A stretch of DNA of 64,000 bases, from contig CALNXK010000130.1 in the NCBI GenBank assembly GCA_942486035.1, forward strand, positions 1,382,501-1,446,500, read 5' to 3'. The translations under genes and the position numbers were made by a program. Below, one piece after another: positions 23,520-36,168 of this stretch. The stretch is from Porites lobata (lineage: Eukaryota; Cnidaria; Anthozoa; Scleractinia; Poritidae). Position 1 is the stretch's first letter; each line of letters starts with the position of its first letter. The notes below the pieces were generated by a model. The model was not told the DNA's origin, did no database searches, and saw nothing but the letters and a program-made list of their open reading frames with translations.

Positions 23520-25432
23520 CAGTAGAACCACGGCACGAGAGGTCGAACTCGGACAACTCGAATTCCTGCTAACACGAACGGGCTAAATTTCCTTTCCTTT
23601 GAACAAAATGCCACTGAAATTCACCCCAATAACTCAAATTCTAGTTCTTGCAACTCCACTTTTGGATGCCATTCCATAGGGACGTATACAAAACAAGGAC
23701 CACTTCGTGGACCCGATTGATGGATTAATTTTTGTAGTTGAATTTTACCAGAGGCCGAACAAATATTAGGAACTTTTAGGACGAAACAGTGGTCAGTTTT
23801 TATTATCAGGGTTATGGGTTCCTCATATTTTACACTTGCTCAATTTTTTTCAATTCCACACGACTAATGTACAAGTAATTAATGGGTTCTGATTTAGTCT
23901 GGTGAAAGAGTAACCGATCGAGTAACCAAGGTTGAAGGGAACAGGAGGAATGGAGTGGGAGGAAGTAGCCTCCTACGTAGCTCTTTTTCTGTCTTCTCGT
24001 TGCGTGAAAATAGTAATTGACAAAAACGGCTGCGTATGAGACTACGGATGAAGCGTAGGGGCTGTGTCACGACAGTCCAGTTCATTTTGTTCAATTTTGT
24101 CAGTTACTCGCCCTCAATCGCTATGGAACTTAAAGTAAGCAAACAAATTACTTGTAAATGACACAAGCAGAAAATTGAGACAAACAAATATGTCTCCGAA
24201 GCATTATTTTTGAAGTTGCAAACAGCAGAGATCAACTTTGAAAAACGCTTAGGCTGATTAAAAGAGTAGTTTTAATTTCAAAAACGCCTAATTTCAATCC
24301 GTTACAGTCCTCTTCAGTTTTGCCTATTCGTGGCATCTGTTGTATGTGTTGTGTTATTTTAACCTTCCTTTAATGTTTTAAGCGGTTATTTTTACGTTTC
24401 TCTTAATTTAATGGGCATTTTGTAATTACCTACTTTGGCTGAATTTCGTGACACAGCTCCTTTAATGTCTGTAAGTTTGTAACGACAACATTCTTGACTT
24501 CAGAATGCCAATTTATGTGAACCATCCTGTAAGTGTACGCAAACTTTTACTGTCTGACCAACCGCATTGTTTGATGATATGCAGGTCATTTTGTTTTTGA
24601 TTCGTGAACGGGATTCAATAAGTTTGCTAACCAATAAACATTTCCATCCAACGGCTATCAAGAAAAGGGAAGTCTGGGGTGAGTACTCAATCATCATGCA
24701 TTACTTCTTCCTCTCTAGTCGCCTACGCAGCCATTTTGGTGTCGATCTTCACGTACCTCGACAACACAAACAAAAAAGCTGCGAAAGTGAATACCGGTTC
24801 CTCCCTACCTCTCCTCATGTCCCTTTCAAATAGTTTCTCCTTAATTCCAGACTAAACCGAACCCATGTATCAGAAAAAAAAACTGAGCATGTGTATAATA
24901 CGAGGAGCCTTTAATTCCGATAATATAAACTGACAAAGTTTCGTCCATTTAAGCTTCCTAAAACTCGTTTACCCCGGCCTCTGGTAAAAATTCATCTTCA
25001 AAAATTAGGGGTGGTCCACGGGGGTAGTCCATGGACAGAGTCCATATAGAGGTCCATGGACTAGATCCATGAGAGGGAGACCGGGGGTCCATGTTTTGTA
25101 TACGTCCATCCATCATCAGCTCTTCTTTACAACAATTAATTTGATCTTAACAGGTGGAAGGAACAGATCGCTTTTCAGATCTAAAAAGGCATAACCATGT
25201 TACCGCGGGTTCTGATGAATATAAAGCTAAATTAAATTTGCACTGTAATATAAACACCGAAGGGCTGAAAACCCGGGCTGAAAAATCAGTAACTATCGAT
25301 TATTACTTGAGTTCACACTAGTGAAGTCGGTCTTAAGCAGGCTAAGCTCAAGTCAATATTCAATCGATCCCGGTAATTCCTCCCAACTGTTTTCCATTTC
25401 CCTTAAGAGTTCGAGTTACCGGGGTTCTACTG
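23520..25432. mobile_element. TIR element (CAGTAGAACC ends) hosting a second inserted element
   Basis: The left end CAGTAGAACCACGGCACGAG with GGACAACTCGAATTC is mirrored by GAGTTCGAGTTACCGG and GGTTCTACTG at the right. Inside, a second inverted pair begins GGACGTATACAAAACA (23680) and ends TGTTTTGTATACGTCC (25107); the inner arms share TTTACCAGAGGCCG and its reverse complement (23745 and 24975). No transposase frame is visible in the roughly 1.2 kb core. The outer ends look like pogo/Tigger-type termini (inference). Confidence 0.65.
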
Positions 25433-25986
25433 TAAACGTAATCAATATCTGTAAACTCACCGGTAGCTCGCAGTTCGAAAACGTGTCGGCCGTGAGACAA
25501 GTTTGGAGATGATTATTATTAAACTTTACAAGACAGTTGAGAATAACGATTTTCTCCTGATACGATAGATTAACGTGATTAATTATTGATACTTCCGAAT
25601 AAAACTGCTTAAAAGTTGACACTCTAATAGATGGTTTTCACAGTGACGTCATCTAATTGTAAAGTCAAAATAGCTAAGTTTTACGAATTCTTATTTACAC
25701 TAGGTTGAAGATAAACAAAAAGTAAATCTTTGTACAAGTTTCCATTCCCGTAGCATGTTTCATTTCGAAAATACAGCAATTTGAACTTCCGAATTTTCAA
25801 AGTGCGTGACATCAAAATAGGAATGCTGTCTCGTTGAAAAAAGAGCCTCTCCTCTTGATTTTCAACAGTATAACGATTTTAAGTATGAGAAGACATGTTT
25901 ATACGCACGTACGGCTAGTTCTTGAGTGAAAAGAAAGAGCTTTTAAAGAAAAAGTAAACTCCAGATGTTTTTGTTGATTTCCGGCG

Positions 25987-26023
25987 GCCATATTGGTGGA
26001 CCAAAGCGGTCCACCAATATGGC
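25987..26023. repeat. Perfect 16-bp hairpin
   Basis: GCCATATTGGTGGACC is followed by a 5-base loop and its exact reverse complement. It is probably the core of a decayed palindromic MITE. Confidence 0.8.
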
Positions 26024-27240
26024 GTCTCCATACAAAGCTCTACAAAGTTGCGTGAAACGTTTCGGCAAATAACTCACAAACTGTGTGCCACAGAGACCCG
26101 AGACTTGGACAAATTGTTTATATATTAGTCTTTTATAACATTTCATCTTCTTGGCTTCCTCCACAGGATGGTTTCCAATTTATTTTTTCGTTGCGTGACA
26201 GTGAAAACGATCTATACGCTACGTTTCCCATGTACTTTGCCTTTTTGCATTCATCATTTATTTTATTGTTATGTCTGAAAACGCAACAGAAAACTCTAAT
26301 GCAACTATATGTCAGTTGGACACTCCAAGGTCTAGCTCACGTCACCCACGGAACATTTCTACAGAATGCTGTTTGAAAAGGAAATTTTATAGCAACTTGA
26401 CGATCTTATTTATACACTGATTTAATAATCATTTTGCCGAATCACAAATCGGGTACGCCTTCAGCAAGTTAAATGATCCAGTGGTGTTATGCAATTATTC
26501 GGCTCAGTCGTAAGTCAGTGGTAATGATAAAGTTGACGTTTAACAAACGGCTATTTTTAAATTGAACAGTTATTCATTAAAACAATAAGACCAAAATCAT
26601 GACAAAAAAGTATTAACAGATCGCATACCTTCGCGCAAATGGAAAAACTTACAAGTTTTCTTTCTTTCATTTTCCTGTCTTTGTGAAAAACTTTGTCCAG
26701 TTCTCCGATTTCAGAAAAAGGTGAAAACATGCCCAATTAAAACTTGCTCCTACAAAGAGGGGTTTAAGCCTTATTATATGCAATACGTGCTTTGTCAATC
26801 GGACATGTGTATTGAACTGAAATTACCATATGAAAACCACAGTAATTAAAATGAATATCTGAGCGAAACAAAGTAAGAAAAGCCTTGAATAGTCATTGTC
26901 TTGCCTTTTGCCTATATACAAATTTTAAAAGCCTTTTTAGAGTTGTAAACAGTGTGAGGAACAAAGATGAAAAAATATAAATATGATAAAGATACGAAGA
27001 GGAATAAGTGCTTGAATATTTTACCTTTGGCTTCTTCCGTACTTCACGCCCTTAACTTTAGGGTTTGCGATGTATCACTTTTTTCTGTGCTTCAATACGT
27101 TTTCAAACATGCAGAATATTCGTGATTTAAGCTCAGATAGCTAGCATACTCACATTGTACTTTGATGTGCACTCCCGCGGCTTGTGGCCTTAAGGCGATT
27201 TAAAAGGTGACATGTTTTTTAAAAAGGTGACATGTTTATT

Positions 27241-27280
27241 ACGCAAAGCCACCATATTTAAAAGTATGGTGGCTTTGCGT
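27241..27280. repeat. Perfect 16-bp hairpin
   Basis: ACGCAAAGCCACCATA is followed by an 8-base loop and its exact reverse complement. Upstream, AAAAGGTGACATGTTT occurs twice in tandem (27204-27237). Confidence 0.8.
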
Positions 27281-27770
27281 AACCCAAATAAAATTGTACT
27301 TGGTCACGTATCCAGTTAGCAGAAGAACTGAGAATGTCATGTCAAGATAACTTGGGCACTTCTCCAGAAGATTACAAGAGTGTCAATAAGAAATCAGGGG
27401 GTGGGAGTCAGTAAGAGCGCCAAAACTGGTGCCTCGGTTAACCGATAACAGTAACACCCTTCCCTCAACAGGGATCCCACATTGTTGAACACTGGTACAA
27501 GAGCCTGCGCACCTTATAGTCTCGAAACGAAGAATGAGAGCCAACTGGAGGCTAGGTCGGGGTAATTTATATTAAGCTAGCGAGAGTTAGAGGGGAGGGG
27601 TCAGTAAGGAATGCTGTTACTCACCTTCCCTACTCCTCCGGATCTGAACAGTCATTAAACAAACTTAAAAACATTCGATGAAGCTCATCGATTTATCAAA
27701 TGGTACTTTCCCGCTATTTTATTAGACTACGAGTAGTCCCCATTATTCCTCAGGGACAGTAGAGCGAGCG

Positions 27771-29222
27771 CTCATGAAAATCACCCCACGCGAGAAAGGC
27801 GAGAATTTTTCTCTCTCCCCGCCCAACCTCGTCCCCAGGGCTTTTTTCCTTAAAAAATGGGTGGGGCGGGAAAAGGCCCTGGCATCGGCTGGTCACGTGT
27901 CCCCTCGCACACCCTAAAATCCTGGGTGTAATAAATTAGCGCTATGTGAAAAGCTAAAATTATGCGTAACCTCACAGCGCGCGATCTTGGGCGGCCTTTT
28001 ATATCTCTTGACGATTAACGAAAAGTTTTACAAGATTTCTTTTTTGTGACAGATACTGGCTATGGTAATTTTTTGCTTTCCTCCGATTTCTATGAAGGGG
28101 ACAGCGAGCGGTAACATTTGTAAAACTTCCTTTATAGAGCGATATAAATGACAAACAAGCTATCGTACATGCATAAAGTTTGTACTGCAAAAGTCCGTTT
28201 TCTCGACTCTTTTGATATTTTATTTACTCTATTGATATTTTGCGAAGTGGACCGCCGTACACAACCTAGTTCTATTCAACTTAACTCTCAGCCATATCAT
28301 AGCGTCACGCGTTGGTTTAGACTTATCTTGTATGACCTGTCTTTTTAAAAATTCATTGACCTCTGCGAGACTTGACCGAAACCGGAAACCGCGCATGAAA
28401 AGTTTCTGGCACCCAGGGTATCAAACGACTGGTAACAAAGAAAGACTTGGGTCCATTTAAAATTGACAGAGCTGTAGTTGATTCCAATCGATCGGTCAAT
28501 CTTCCCTTTGATATAAGGAAAATCCTTTGTACTTATCCTCGGAAGAGAAAAGATATAAGAGATCTTAAAATGTTTCAGATCGGCGACCTGTCATCGTTCC
28601 TGGCTGGAGGGCTGACTTGCATCCGGCGCGGAGATTTGTTTGTTTCATGGTCGGGTTGTAGAGAAGACCAGACTCCATCATAAAGTATTTTGATGAACAA
28701 TTCTATTTCAATTAAGTCCAATTTGTTTAAATTCACTGCAGATCCTAGAGGCAAAGGCCCGCATTTTTGTTTGACATTGGACAAAATCACTTTCTGCTTG
28801 ATCGTACAGTAATTCCACAGTCACGATGAATTTCAGTCGAAGTACTACTCGATAACAGCTTGTCTCAACTCTGAAGCATTTGACATATTTTGTACGTGAC
28901 AACGTAGAGCCGGTTCTTGTAGCATTTGAATAATACGCAATTAAATGGATCTTAAGCTTTTGAATCGTACAGACGCGAAAATATTGACATAGTTCGCGAT
29001 GTTATTATTTTCCATTGTTGCTCCGTTCGACTTCTGTCAGCGCAAAACCAGCGGGTTGCATATAAATTAGCTTCTCAGGAATATTTAGGCTGTACACGTG
29101 ACCAGCCGATGCCAGGACCTTTTCCCGCCCCACCTATTTAAGGGAAAAGCCCTGGGGACGAGGTTGTCTCCCCGCCGCGTCTCGCCTTTCTCGCGTGGGG
29201 TGATTTTCACGAGCGCTTGCTC
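27771..29222. repeat. Two inverted copies of an about 130-bp repeat, 1.2 kb apart
   Basis: Copy 27771-27900 (CACCCCACGCGAGAAAGGCG through GGGTGGGGCGGGAAAA to GGCTGGTCACGTG) is matched in reverse complement by 29095-29222. Fragments of the same repeat occur near 1895-1975. The spacer (27901-29094) contains an unassigned 78-codon open frame at 28447-28683 but no recognised gene. Confidence 0.7.
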
Positions 29223-29275
29223 CAAATCCGAATCCAAATCCAAATCCAAATCCGAATCCAAATCCGAATCCAAAA
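29222..29275. repeat. Hexanucleotide minisatellite (AATCCA/AATCCG)n
   Basis: About nine imperfect copies of a 6-bp unit alternate AATCCA and AATCCG, directly abutting the inverted repeat copy that ends at 29222. They give chance Ser-Lys or Asp-Ser-Asp-Leu repeats in translation. Confidence 0.85.
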
Positions 29276-29616
29276 AGAGTGTTACTGACAGTAGTTATAC
29301 TCAAATCATGCATAACCGATGTAAGTCGTGATCATTTGAGTTGAAGTTTCATAAATTTTCAGATTCTTATTTACTGCTAAGATCCGGCATACCATAAATA
29401 AAACCACTTGTAATATCTTTTTTTCTTGTTTTTAAGCTGTACGCTAGCTGCATCGGAGCTTTTTCTGGAAGTTACAGCAGCCCAATTTATAGTGTAGGAA
29501 AAAAATTTCTGTGGGGATCCGAGTGAATTCTTTCTCAAGTGACAAACTTCTTTTGGGTCCAAGAAATTCACATGGCTGCTAGCCAGGTTAACGAAAACGA
29601 ACTATTAAATACCTAC

Positions 29617-29766
29617 CTATTCCGTCAACCTGCATGGCAGGCGTTCGAAAGGGAAGGGGAAGGGAATTAGGGCGCGAGACCACGCCCTCTCCTTCGTGTT
29701 CCTCTCGCGCATAAAACTCCCTTTCCCATCCCTTTCAAACGCCTGCCACGCAAGCTACTGTTCAGT
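29617..29766. mobile_element. Decayed hairpin MITE (GGCAGGCGTTxGAAAGGGA ends)
   Basis: The element is 29626-29757, with inverted ends sharing TGGCAGGCGTT and GAAAGGGAxGGG. The flanks CTATTCCGT and CTGTTCAGT match at 7 of 9 positions, consistent with an aged 9-bp target duplication. A related end may occur near 890-930. Confidence 0.6.
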
Positions 29767-30424
29767 CAGAAAGTTTCCCAGAAAATAAGGCACCATTTGC
29801 TGATGTTTTTTAAGCAACTTTATTTCAGGTGATATTCATTATGGAATCTTTTTTATTCTTCTCAGTCTCATAGTCTTTATTAGTATGATTACTAATCAGG
29901 TACTATTATTAAAATTATTATTCGCAATAACATTCCAATATATTAGCTCTTACAGTTAAAGTAAATACATATAAATCACTAAAGAATCGATTCTACTGGC
30001 CAGTAACTTACAAAACTTATAAAGTCAATATTGAAGTGGAATTTCAAATGTCAATGATAAAATCTAAAAACAAGAAACAACAAAAAAAGAAAACTTTCAT
30101 GCGAGGAAAGTAACACAAAAGATCTTTAAAAACTTTTCCCCTTTAAGCCCCGAAAAGAATAAGAGTAAGATTGTTCTGGAAATTTACCACAAAAAAATAC
30201 CGTTCTTAAAAATAATGTTCACATGTATACCATTAATTAATTGGCAACTTTATATTTATAAATGCCACGATTATCTGGCAAAAATAAGATATATTAAATA
30301 TATATTTTATCTTTTACCCCCTCCACAATAACTCAATAGTTCTCCTTTAATAATTTAATTTATTATTCATTGTACTCATTATCTCTCTTCTCATTGGCTA
30401 CAGCTAATTTTGGAAATCAGTGCA

Positions 30425-30476
30425 ACCTACAGATAATTTAGTTATCTGCTAGCAGATAACTAACTAATCTGTAGGT
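30425..30476. repeat. 52-bp loopless palindrome
   Basis: Arms of 26 bp (ACCTACAGAT...GTTATCTGCT) meet with no loop and differ at two positions. Confidence 0.8.
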
Positions 30477-30571
30477 CAGCGCGTGCAATGCATGATTTCC
30501 AATCACAATATCAATTCAGGTTCCTTGCGACGGTGTGTTTGTCTTGATTTTCTTCAAAATAATGTATAATA

Positions 30572-30722
30572 AAACAATTATTAGATTTGGTTTTTGTGAT
30601 ATCCTAAATAATCAGTTAAGTCTCGGTAAGTGTTATCTGCCTGGGACCTCGGCTCGGCTGATAACACTTACTTCGACCTTGATTATTCCGGATATCACAA
30701 AAACCTTATCCAATAATTATTT
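30572..30722. mobile_element. Snap-back MITE, about 150 bp
   Basis: The left arm AATAATTATTxGATxxGGTT with TTTTTGTGATATCC and GTAAGTGTTATC is mirrored by the right arm through 30722. Arms are about 70 bp with scattered mismatches. Confidence 0.7.
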
Positions 30723-31334
30723 AATATCATGTCACAGAGCTAGGGTTTACTTAACCCCCGATATATTTCAAGTCCATTGTTATAACATTTCGGTCAGGCT
30801 GTCTCCTCGCTCATTCAACAACTGATTCTTACTTTCGAGTGGGATTTTTTTATCGGCGATATTAGAATAGCATTATAGACTTATTGACATAACATTATTC
30901 AAGTCAGTGCCTGTAAACAGTAGTTAGAGTACTATTTTCACGGTGAATAAACGTTTTACACTATTCTTGCAGCTTTTAGATTTAATATTCTATAACATAT
31001 AACTTTTCGACCTTCTTACCAGTCGCTTTTCGGGAAATCGGAGTCCGCGCTCGGGAGGGCGGAAGAAGTCGAACCTAAAAGTTGACCCGAAAAGGATGAA
31101 TTGGCTCTTCCAATTACCCTCAGGCAAACTTTGATCGTGCCTATAATTAAAAACTAATTGGTGGTCAAAGTCTAAAGGCAGATCAGTGTACAGTGCAGCG
31201 CTGATGCTGAACTAAACACATGCATGAACTGAAAGCCATTTCGTAAATTTTTGTTTGTTGTGACAAAAACAGAAATTATGCGTAGCAAATATATTTTTCG
31301 TGGTTAATTTTCATCACAACGTCTTCAAAATTCC

Positions 31335-33402
31335 TTAAGAGCAGTGAATATTGGTATCCCATCCCGATGTGGTTGACACCCTTGTAAAGCAGTAGCCTGA
31401 TGTGGCAGGGAAATGTTGTTTACATTCCGCCGTCAGGAATGGCTCCACAGCCAGACCAGCGAATCCGGCCACAAATGCTCCCACAGCATTACCAACCGTT
31501 AATAGTCCCAATGCAAACTCTTTTTCCTCCGGCAAAACACGCCGCGCGACGGCATGGGGCGAATGTAAGACAATCATCCCAGCAACGATACCCAGGATGG
31601 AGCAGAGAGCGATCATGATCCAAATATACGGGAGAAAATGGTACCAAGACTCGAACACAAAGAAGATGAGAAGGGCATTGTTGAGCACTGCAACAAACAA
31701 AGAATAATCGTGAGTAATCATATGGCACCATCAGTGGGGCTTTCCGCATGTTCCTCGAGATTTTCCAAAACGTTTCCCGTAATTTCTCGAAAAATTTGCC
31801 CAAAAGTTGCTCAAAAAACCATCAAAATTTGCTTTTTGTAACGAAAGTTGCTCAAAAGTTGCTCGAAAAAACAAAAACCTTTTTTGTTCTGATACGCCAC
31901 TTGCACATCTCCTATAATGCACCTTTTCACGAGTAAACTATTTACTAATTACGTACTTTAGTAGCATGGCGGTAGACATATTATGTTAAAAATCAGGCCC
32001 AGATGATGTCTGTTTGTTCAATAGTAGCGCAAGGCGCTCCGCAGGGCAAAACAGAAGAGGGTGGACGTTTTCGAGAGCTTTACTAACGCATTACTAATTC
32101 ACAAAGAAAAGACAAAAGAGAAAATGTTTAAAGGGTGTCTTTATATCTGCTAAACTTTATGCCCAATCTTTTAGACCAAAAAAAACCAAGATCTCTCAAC
32201 AACGAACCAATATAGCGCAGTGTGCAGTTTCATTAGAGTTTTGATTTGCATACCTGGAGTTATAAAAACCGGGTTAGCAAACATTTTGTATTTTTCTCAA
32301 CTTCCCCTGTCTAATAGCTTATTTACTGTGTTGTTTGCTTGTTTTTTGGTGAGGGATTTGTGTAGAAGTGGACGTAGGCAGAATTACTATCTTACCCTCC
32401 CCCCCTTCCCTATTTTTTCCTTACCCACAATTCTTTGTTTAACACAAGTGACAGTTATTTGAAATCAGTGCGCGCCTAAAGCTGGTTTCAGTGCCATTTA
32501 GAAGTTTAGTTTTAAATATTGGTCACCTTGAGAAACGTTTCCCGGAGAGCATCAATGTAAAAAAATATTTTGAGTCTCACCTGCAAATATCCAGGTCTTA
32601 TCGCACTTCAAGAACTCTATGGCCTCGTCCGGCAAACAAGCAAAGATGAACAGATAGCCTCTGCCAACGAACTTGCCGAGTCTGTATGCCAAGGCGTAAT
32701 AGAGATAGTGATCTCGGGGCATTACGCCCGACTTAGGAAAGGCTATGGTAGTAACAACGGCAGAATTTGACATATACTCCGCGAAGAAGCTGAAGGCTAA
32801 AGGAACGATGAACGGTAGAATTTTGACACCAATACGGAGGTTCCCACCAAATGAAAGTCTTTCAGGAATCGACGCTGGCTTCTCGGCGCTATCAGAGGTC
32901 CCTACGGCTGTGTATTCGACTTCAACTCGTTCTTGAGGCCTGCGCGAGATACTCAAGACGTTGGACTTGTCCAAAACGGCGTAAAACATCATCAGCAGGA
33001 AGGGAAAAGGAACTGTTATCATGATTGCTACTTTGGGTGAGACGCAAGTCCATGTTGTCACAGCTGAAAGCAAGTAAAAATAACGAGTTTGATCGGACTT
33101 TTATTTCTCTCAACTTTGTCAGAAACGACAAACTAACTTAACTAAAACTGACTAACTTATATGACAATAGTAACCATTTTCAAAATGCAAATAACAAAAA
33201 CAGAAAAATAAAATAAAATAATAATAATCAAGACGATAATTTTTATTATTAAACACTGAGTCATTGCATAATGTAATTCTACAGCTCTGGTTGGCTTAGC
33301 CATCATGGTACAATTTAACAATTATTCCTCTCGCCCGAATGGGCTCTGAGTCAATAGCCCATGAGGCCTGCGGCCTCATGGGCTATTGACTCAGAGGCCA
33401 TT

Positions 33403-33440
<38 letters not shown>

Positions 33441-36168
33441 GTTGGTCAAAAATATCGAGACAAAACAACTTTAGCTAGCAAAACTCGACTCAGCCGCCAT
33501 TGTTTTGGTTTTCAAAGTCGGCGCTTTTCGCTACTAGTGGGCTATAACATATAGCCTAGTAGTAGCATTGATAATAGACGCAGCATTGATAATAGGGCAC
33601 TAGTTGGATTTTACTAATTGTTAATTATATGCAGTTGCTCTTTGTAGGGGAATCCAGGACAGTCTCATGGTTCTGCCGTTCCAGGCTTCAGTGGAACTTG
33701 GATTCTGGATTCAAATCGTTAATAGATACACCTTATTCGATGGTTTAGGGTATAATACGTGCGGATATTTTGCGAGTTGTTCGGCAATTGGCTTCTATTT
33801 TTAGGTAAGAGTATTCAGAAACATCCTGATTCCGTCTGTAAGAATGACGTTAACAATTAGCAATATATTCGCGCGTATTATATGCCAAACCATTGAATGA
33901 GAGGTTAATTCATGATTTTACTGCAAAAGAAAAAATGTTATTTTGGCTTCTATTTTCTAGTAAGAGTATCCAAAACATCCTGATTCTGCCAGCCATAGTT
34001 GCTCCTTTTGTATCCACCGGTATTCGCCCTGTTGTAAAACGGTTAAACCAGGACACTACAGTGTATTACGGCCTCGTGTTTAGGTTGTTCTTTTGACCTT
34101 ATACGGTAAAATTACATAATAGTGGAATAATAAGATTCCTTATTCCATGAGCCGTATTCCGGATTCCACAGGCAAAACTTTCCTGGATTCCCTTGTATGG
34201 GACGAACCGATGCCAACGCTACACGTCACTCTATTCAATGCAGGAACTTTTGTTTCGTGTCCTAAATCTAAAACATGAGTAAAGCGAGGGAGACTAGAGA
34301 CTGCCCTTACTACTCCTAACATGAGCCTTTCTTGCCAGCTCGGAATTTTCCGCTTTGCTCCCACAAGAAAAAAGATCTTTCCCATGTAATAAATCCTCTA
34401 TTGACAAAGCTTGTTCGGTGGTCACGATAGCTGGATATCGGCCTCAAATTCTTTCAGTTTAAATGCCATTTTATTGACCTCAACTTCGGTTCGGTCCCTT
34501 GAAACGCATGAGAAAAATTTGGTCTATATCCAACCTCCTTGACCTCACGCAGTTAGACAATATTAAAAGCATATATTTCTACACGCATTTTACTACTCAC
34601 AACAGTCCAACAAAAAATAAAAATTGATTAAAGCAATATAATAGGGGCAATGACTTCAAACGGGAAAATGACGGAAAATAGAGCAATTGTTTTTGACAAA
34701 GAAGTGTTATGTGAAAGGCACAGATGACAACGCCTGTAAAAAGACATTCAAAAATGCAACCACTAAGAGGCGATTAAAGAAAAAAAATATTTATCTTATA
34801 TATTATAAACATACAAGGGTGGTGAGCAACTCACAGCCCACGTCGGGCCAAGAGAAAAAGTTTTGCTGGCCGGTTTAATTTCTTAAAATTTTAATTTGAA
34901 AAAAATAAAACAAACTCATCTTCACCAATTAGCGAACTAGTTTTCTAGGTCGATAAAATACATTGTAACATAAATTTTTTGAATTTAAAGTGCAATTCAA
35001 GCTGATTTTGTTTCCGTCAAAATAACTTCTCTCTCAGGCTTGCGATCTTAAGACCATTTTAAATAAAATAATTTTTAGTCAACCGTATGGGCCGAATTTT
35101 CCCTTCCCTCCAGGCATAACTTAAATTTAAATACAATAATTTATGGTCAGACAATCGTACCCGGAAAATATTCTCGCAAACGTGGGTTTTCCTAGCAGGT
35201 GCTTCCGATTAAAATTTGGGGGAAAAAATACAAGAAAATCCTAAATTTTCGAGAACAAGAAACTGAAAAAGCACACAAAAAAACATACCACTTATAAATA
35301 AAACATTGAAAATTACTCTCCGATCGAATAATTATTGTCTCTGAATAGCAAACAAAGTGACCATTTACAGTTAAGTATAATGAAGGAGAGTATTGCTGGG
35401 TCCATTATAAAAGAGTGTAAAGTCTTGATTCGTATACTCAACGAACAAGTTTCCCTACGTCCTTCGCTATAGAATGAGTAACGCTTGAAAAGTTGATTGA
35501 AAAGGACCATCGAGTCAGTTATTACTGAATAAAATACTCTTCAAAAGGAAGCTGACTAGAAAGCTGTGCTTTTCCGTGTGGCCAGTTCACTAAAATACGA
35601 GTGAGTTCTAAAAACATTTGCCTACGAAACTGAAACGGCTAAATTATAAACAACAGAGGTTTTTTTTACCTGTATAATAAAGAGGCGAAACGAGCGAAGC
35701 CATCCCTGTTCCAGCAACCCAAGAACTGATACAGATTTGCGGGTAGAACGAAGTTAGACCCAAAAATGTTACTTCCGCTGTCCCTGAAGCCAAGGCGTTC
35801 AAAACAATTCCCACTAACTTTAAAGCTATTTCTTCGACGAACGCGATGACTGCTAGTCCAAGAGCCATGGTCAGAGCGATAAAAGACACCTTAACAGCAT
35901 AGGGAATTCTTTGTATAAACCACGGCGCAAGAACTTTCACAGTCAACAATGGCACCACAAAGCACACAAGAACTGTAGCAGTTGGAAGATCTCTACCGCT
36001 TAGAATGTCCTCCGATGCCGTGTACAGCAGCTCTTGGTTGAAGAAAGAAAGTGTTCCAAATATGTAAAAACAAAATACAGTTAACCCGCTCGCCGATGGT
36101 TTCGAAGCAGGCAGCGTCGTGGACTCAGGGCTAAACTTACAAAATATTTCCATTATTCTGTCCCACAT
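31335..36168 (-). CDS. CLN3: Battenin/CLN3-like lysosomal membrane protein
   Basis: Minus-strand exons: 36168-35670 (499 nt), 33063-32581 (483 nt) and 31687-31335 (353 nt, TAA stop). Both introns are phase 1, and the sum is exactly 445 codons, 444 aa; human battenin is 438 aa. Diagnostic stretches: KVLAPWFIQRIPYAVKVSF, SGTAEVTFLGLTSFYPQ and GTGMASLVSPLYYTG in exon 1 (about 90-167), FIVPLAFSFFAEYMSNSAV in exon 2 and EEKEFALGLLTVGNAVGAF in exon 3. About 10-11 hydrophobic membrane spans are visible. A hydrophilic stretch follows the first half (RRPQERVEVEYTAVG...), where battenin has its cytosolic loop. The family acts in lysosomal/late endosomal membranes and is needed for clearance of glycerophosphodiesters. 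The C-terminus ends in NIHCS and lacks the CAAX box of mammalian CLN3. The start is the first Met of the open frame; few introns compared with the vertebrate gene. Confidence 0.88.
33319..33421. repeat. Near-perfect 50-bp hairpin in CLN3 intron 1
   Basis: The arms 33319-33368 and 33372-33421 (CAATTATTCCTCTCGCCC...CATGAGGCC) differ at two positions, with a 3-base loop. Just outside, TAGTAAAATCCAACTAGT (33424-33441) is matched by its exact reverse complement at 33601-33618, so the hairpin may be part of a larger element ending near 33620. Confidence 0.85.

Larger units (their letters stand above)
15018..31334. other. 16-kb gene-free, repeat-rich intergenic block
   Basis: No open frame in this block shows a recognisable domain, and no set of exons with matching phase was found. 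Named repeats within it are listed separately. Other contents: a (CA)n run near 18530-18546; repeats with TTAATGCGGACACC-like motifs at about 19270-19460, 19865-20010 and 21115-21250, which resemble ends of pogo/Tc1-type elements; poly-T and AT-rich tracts near 30.3 kb. A fast-evolving, short or noncoding gene could be missed by eye. Confidence 0.5.

Noticed and set aside
28447..28683. 78-codon plus-strand frame as a confirmed gene
   Set aside because: Not recognised and lies inside an inverted-repeat pair; kept only as a point to check.
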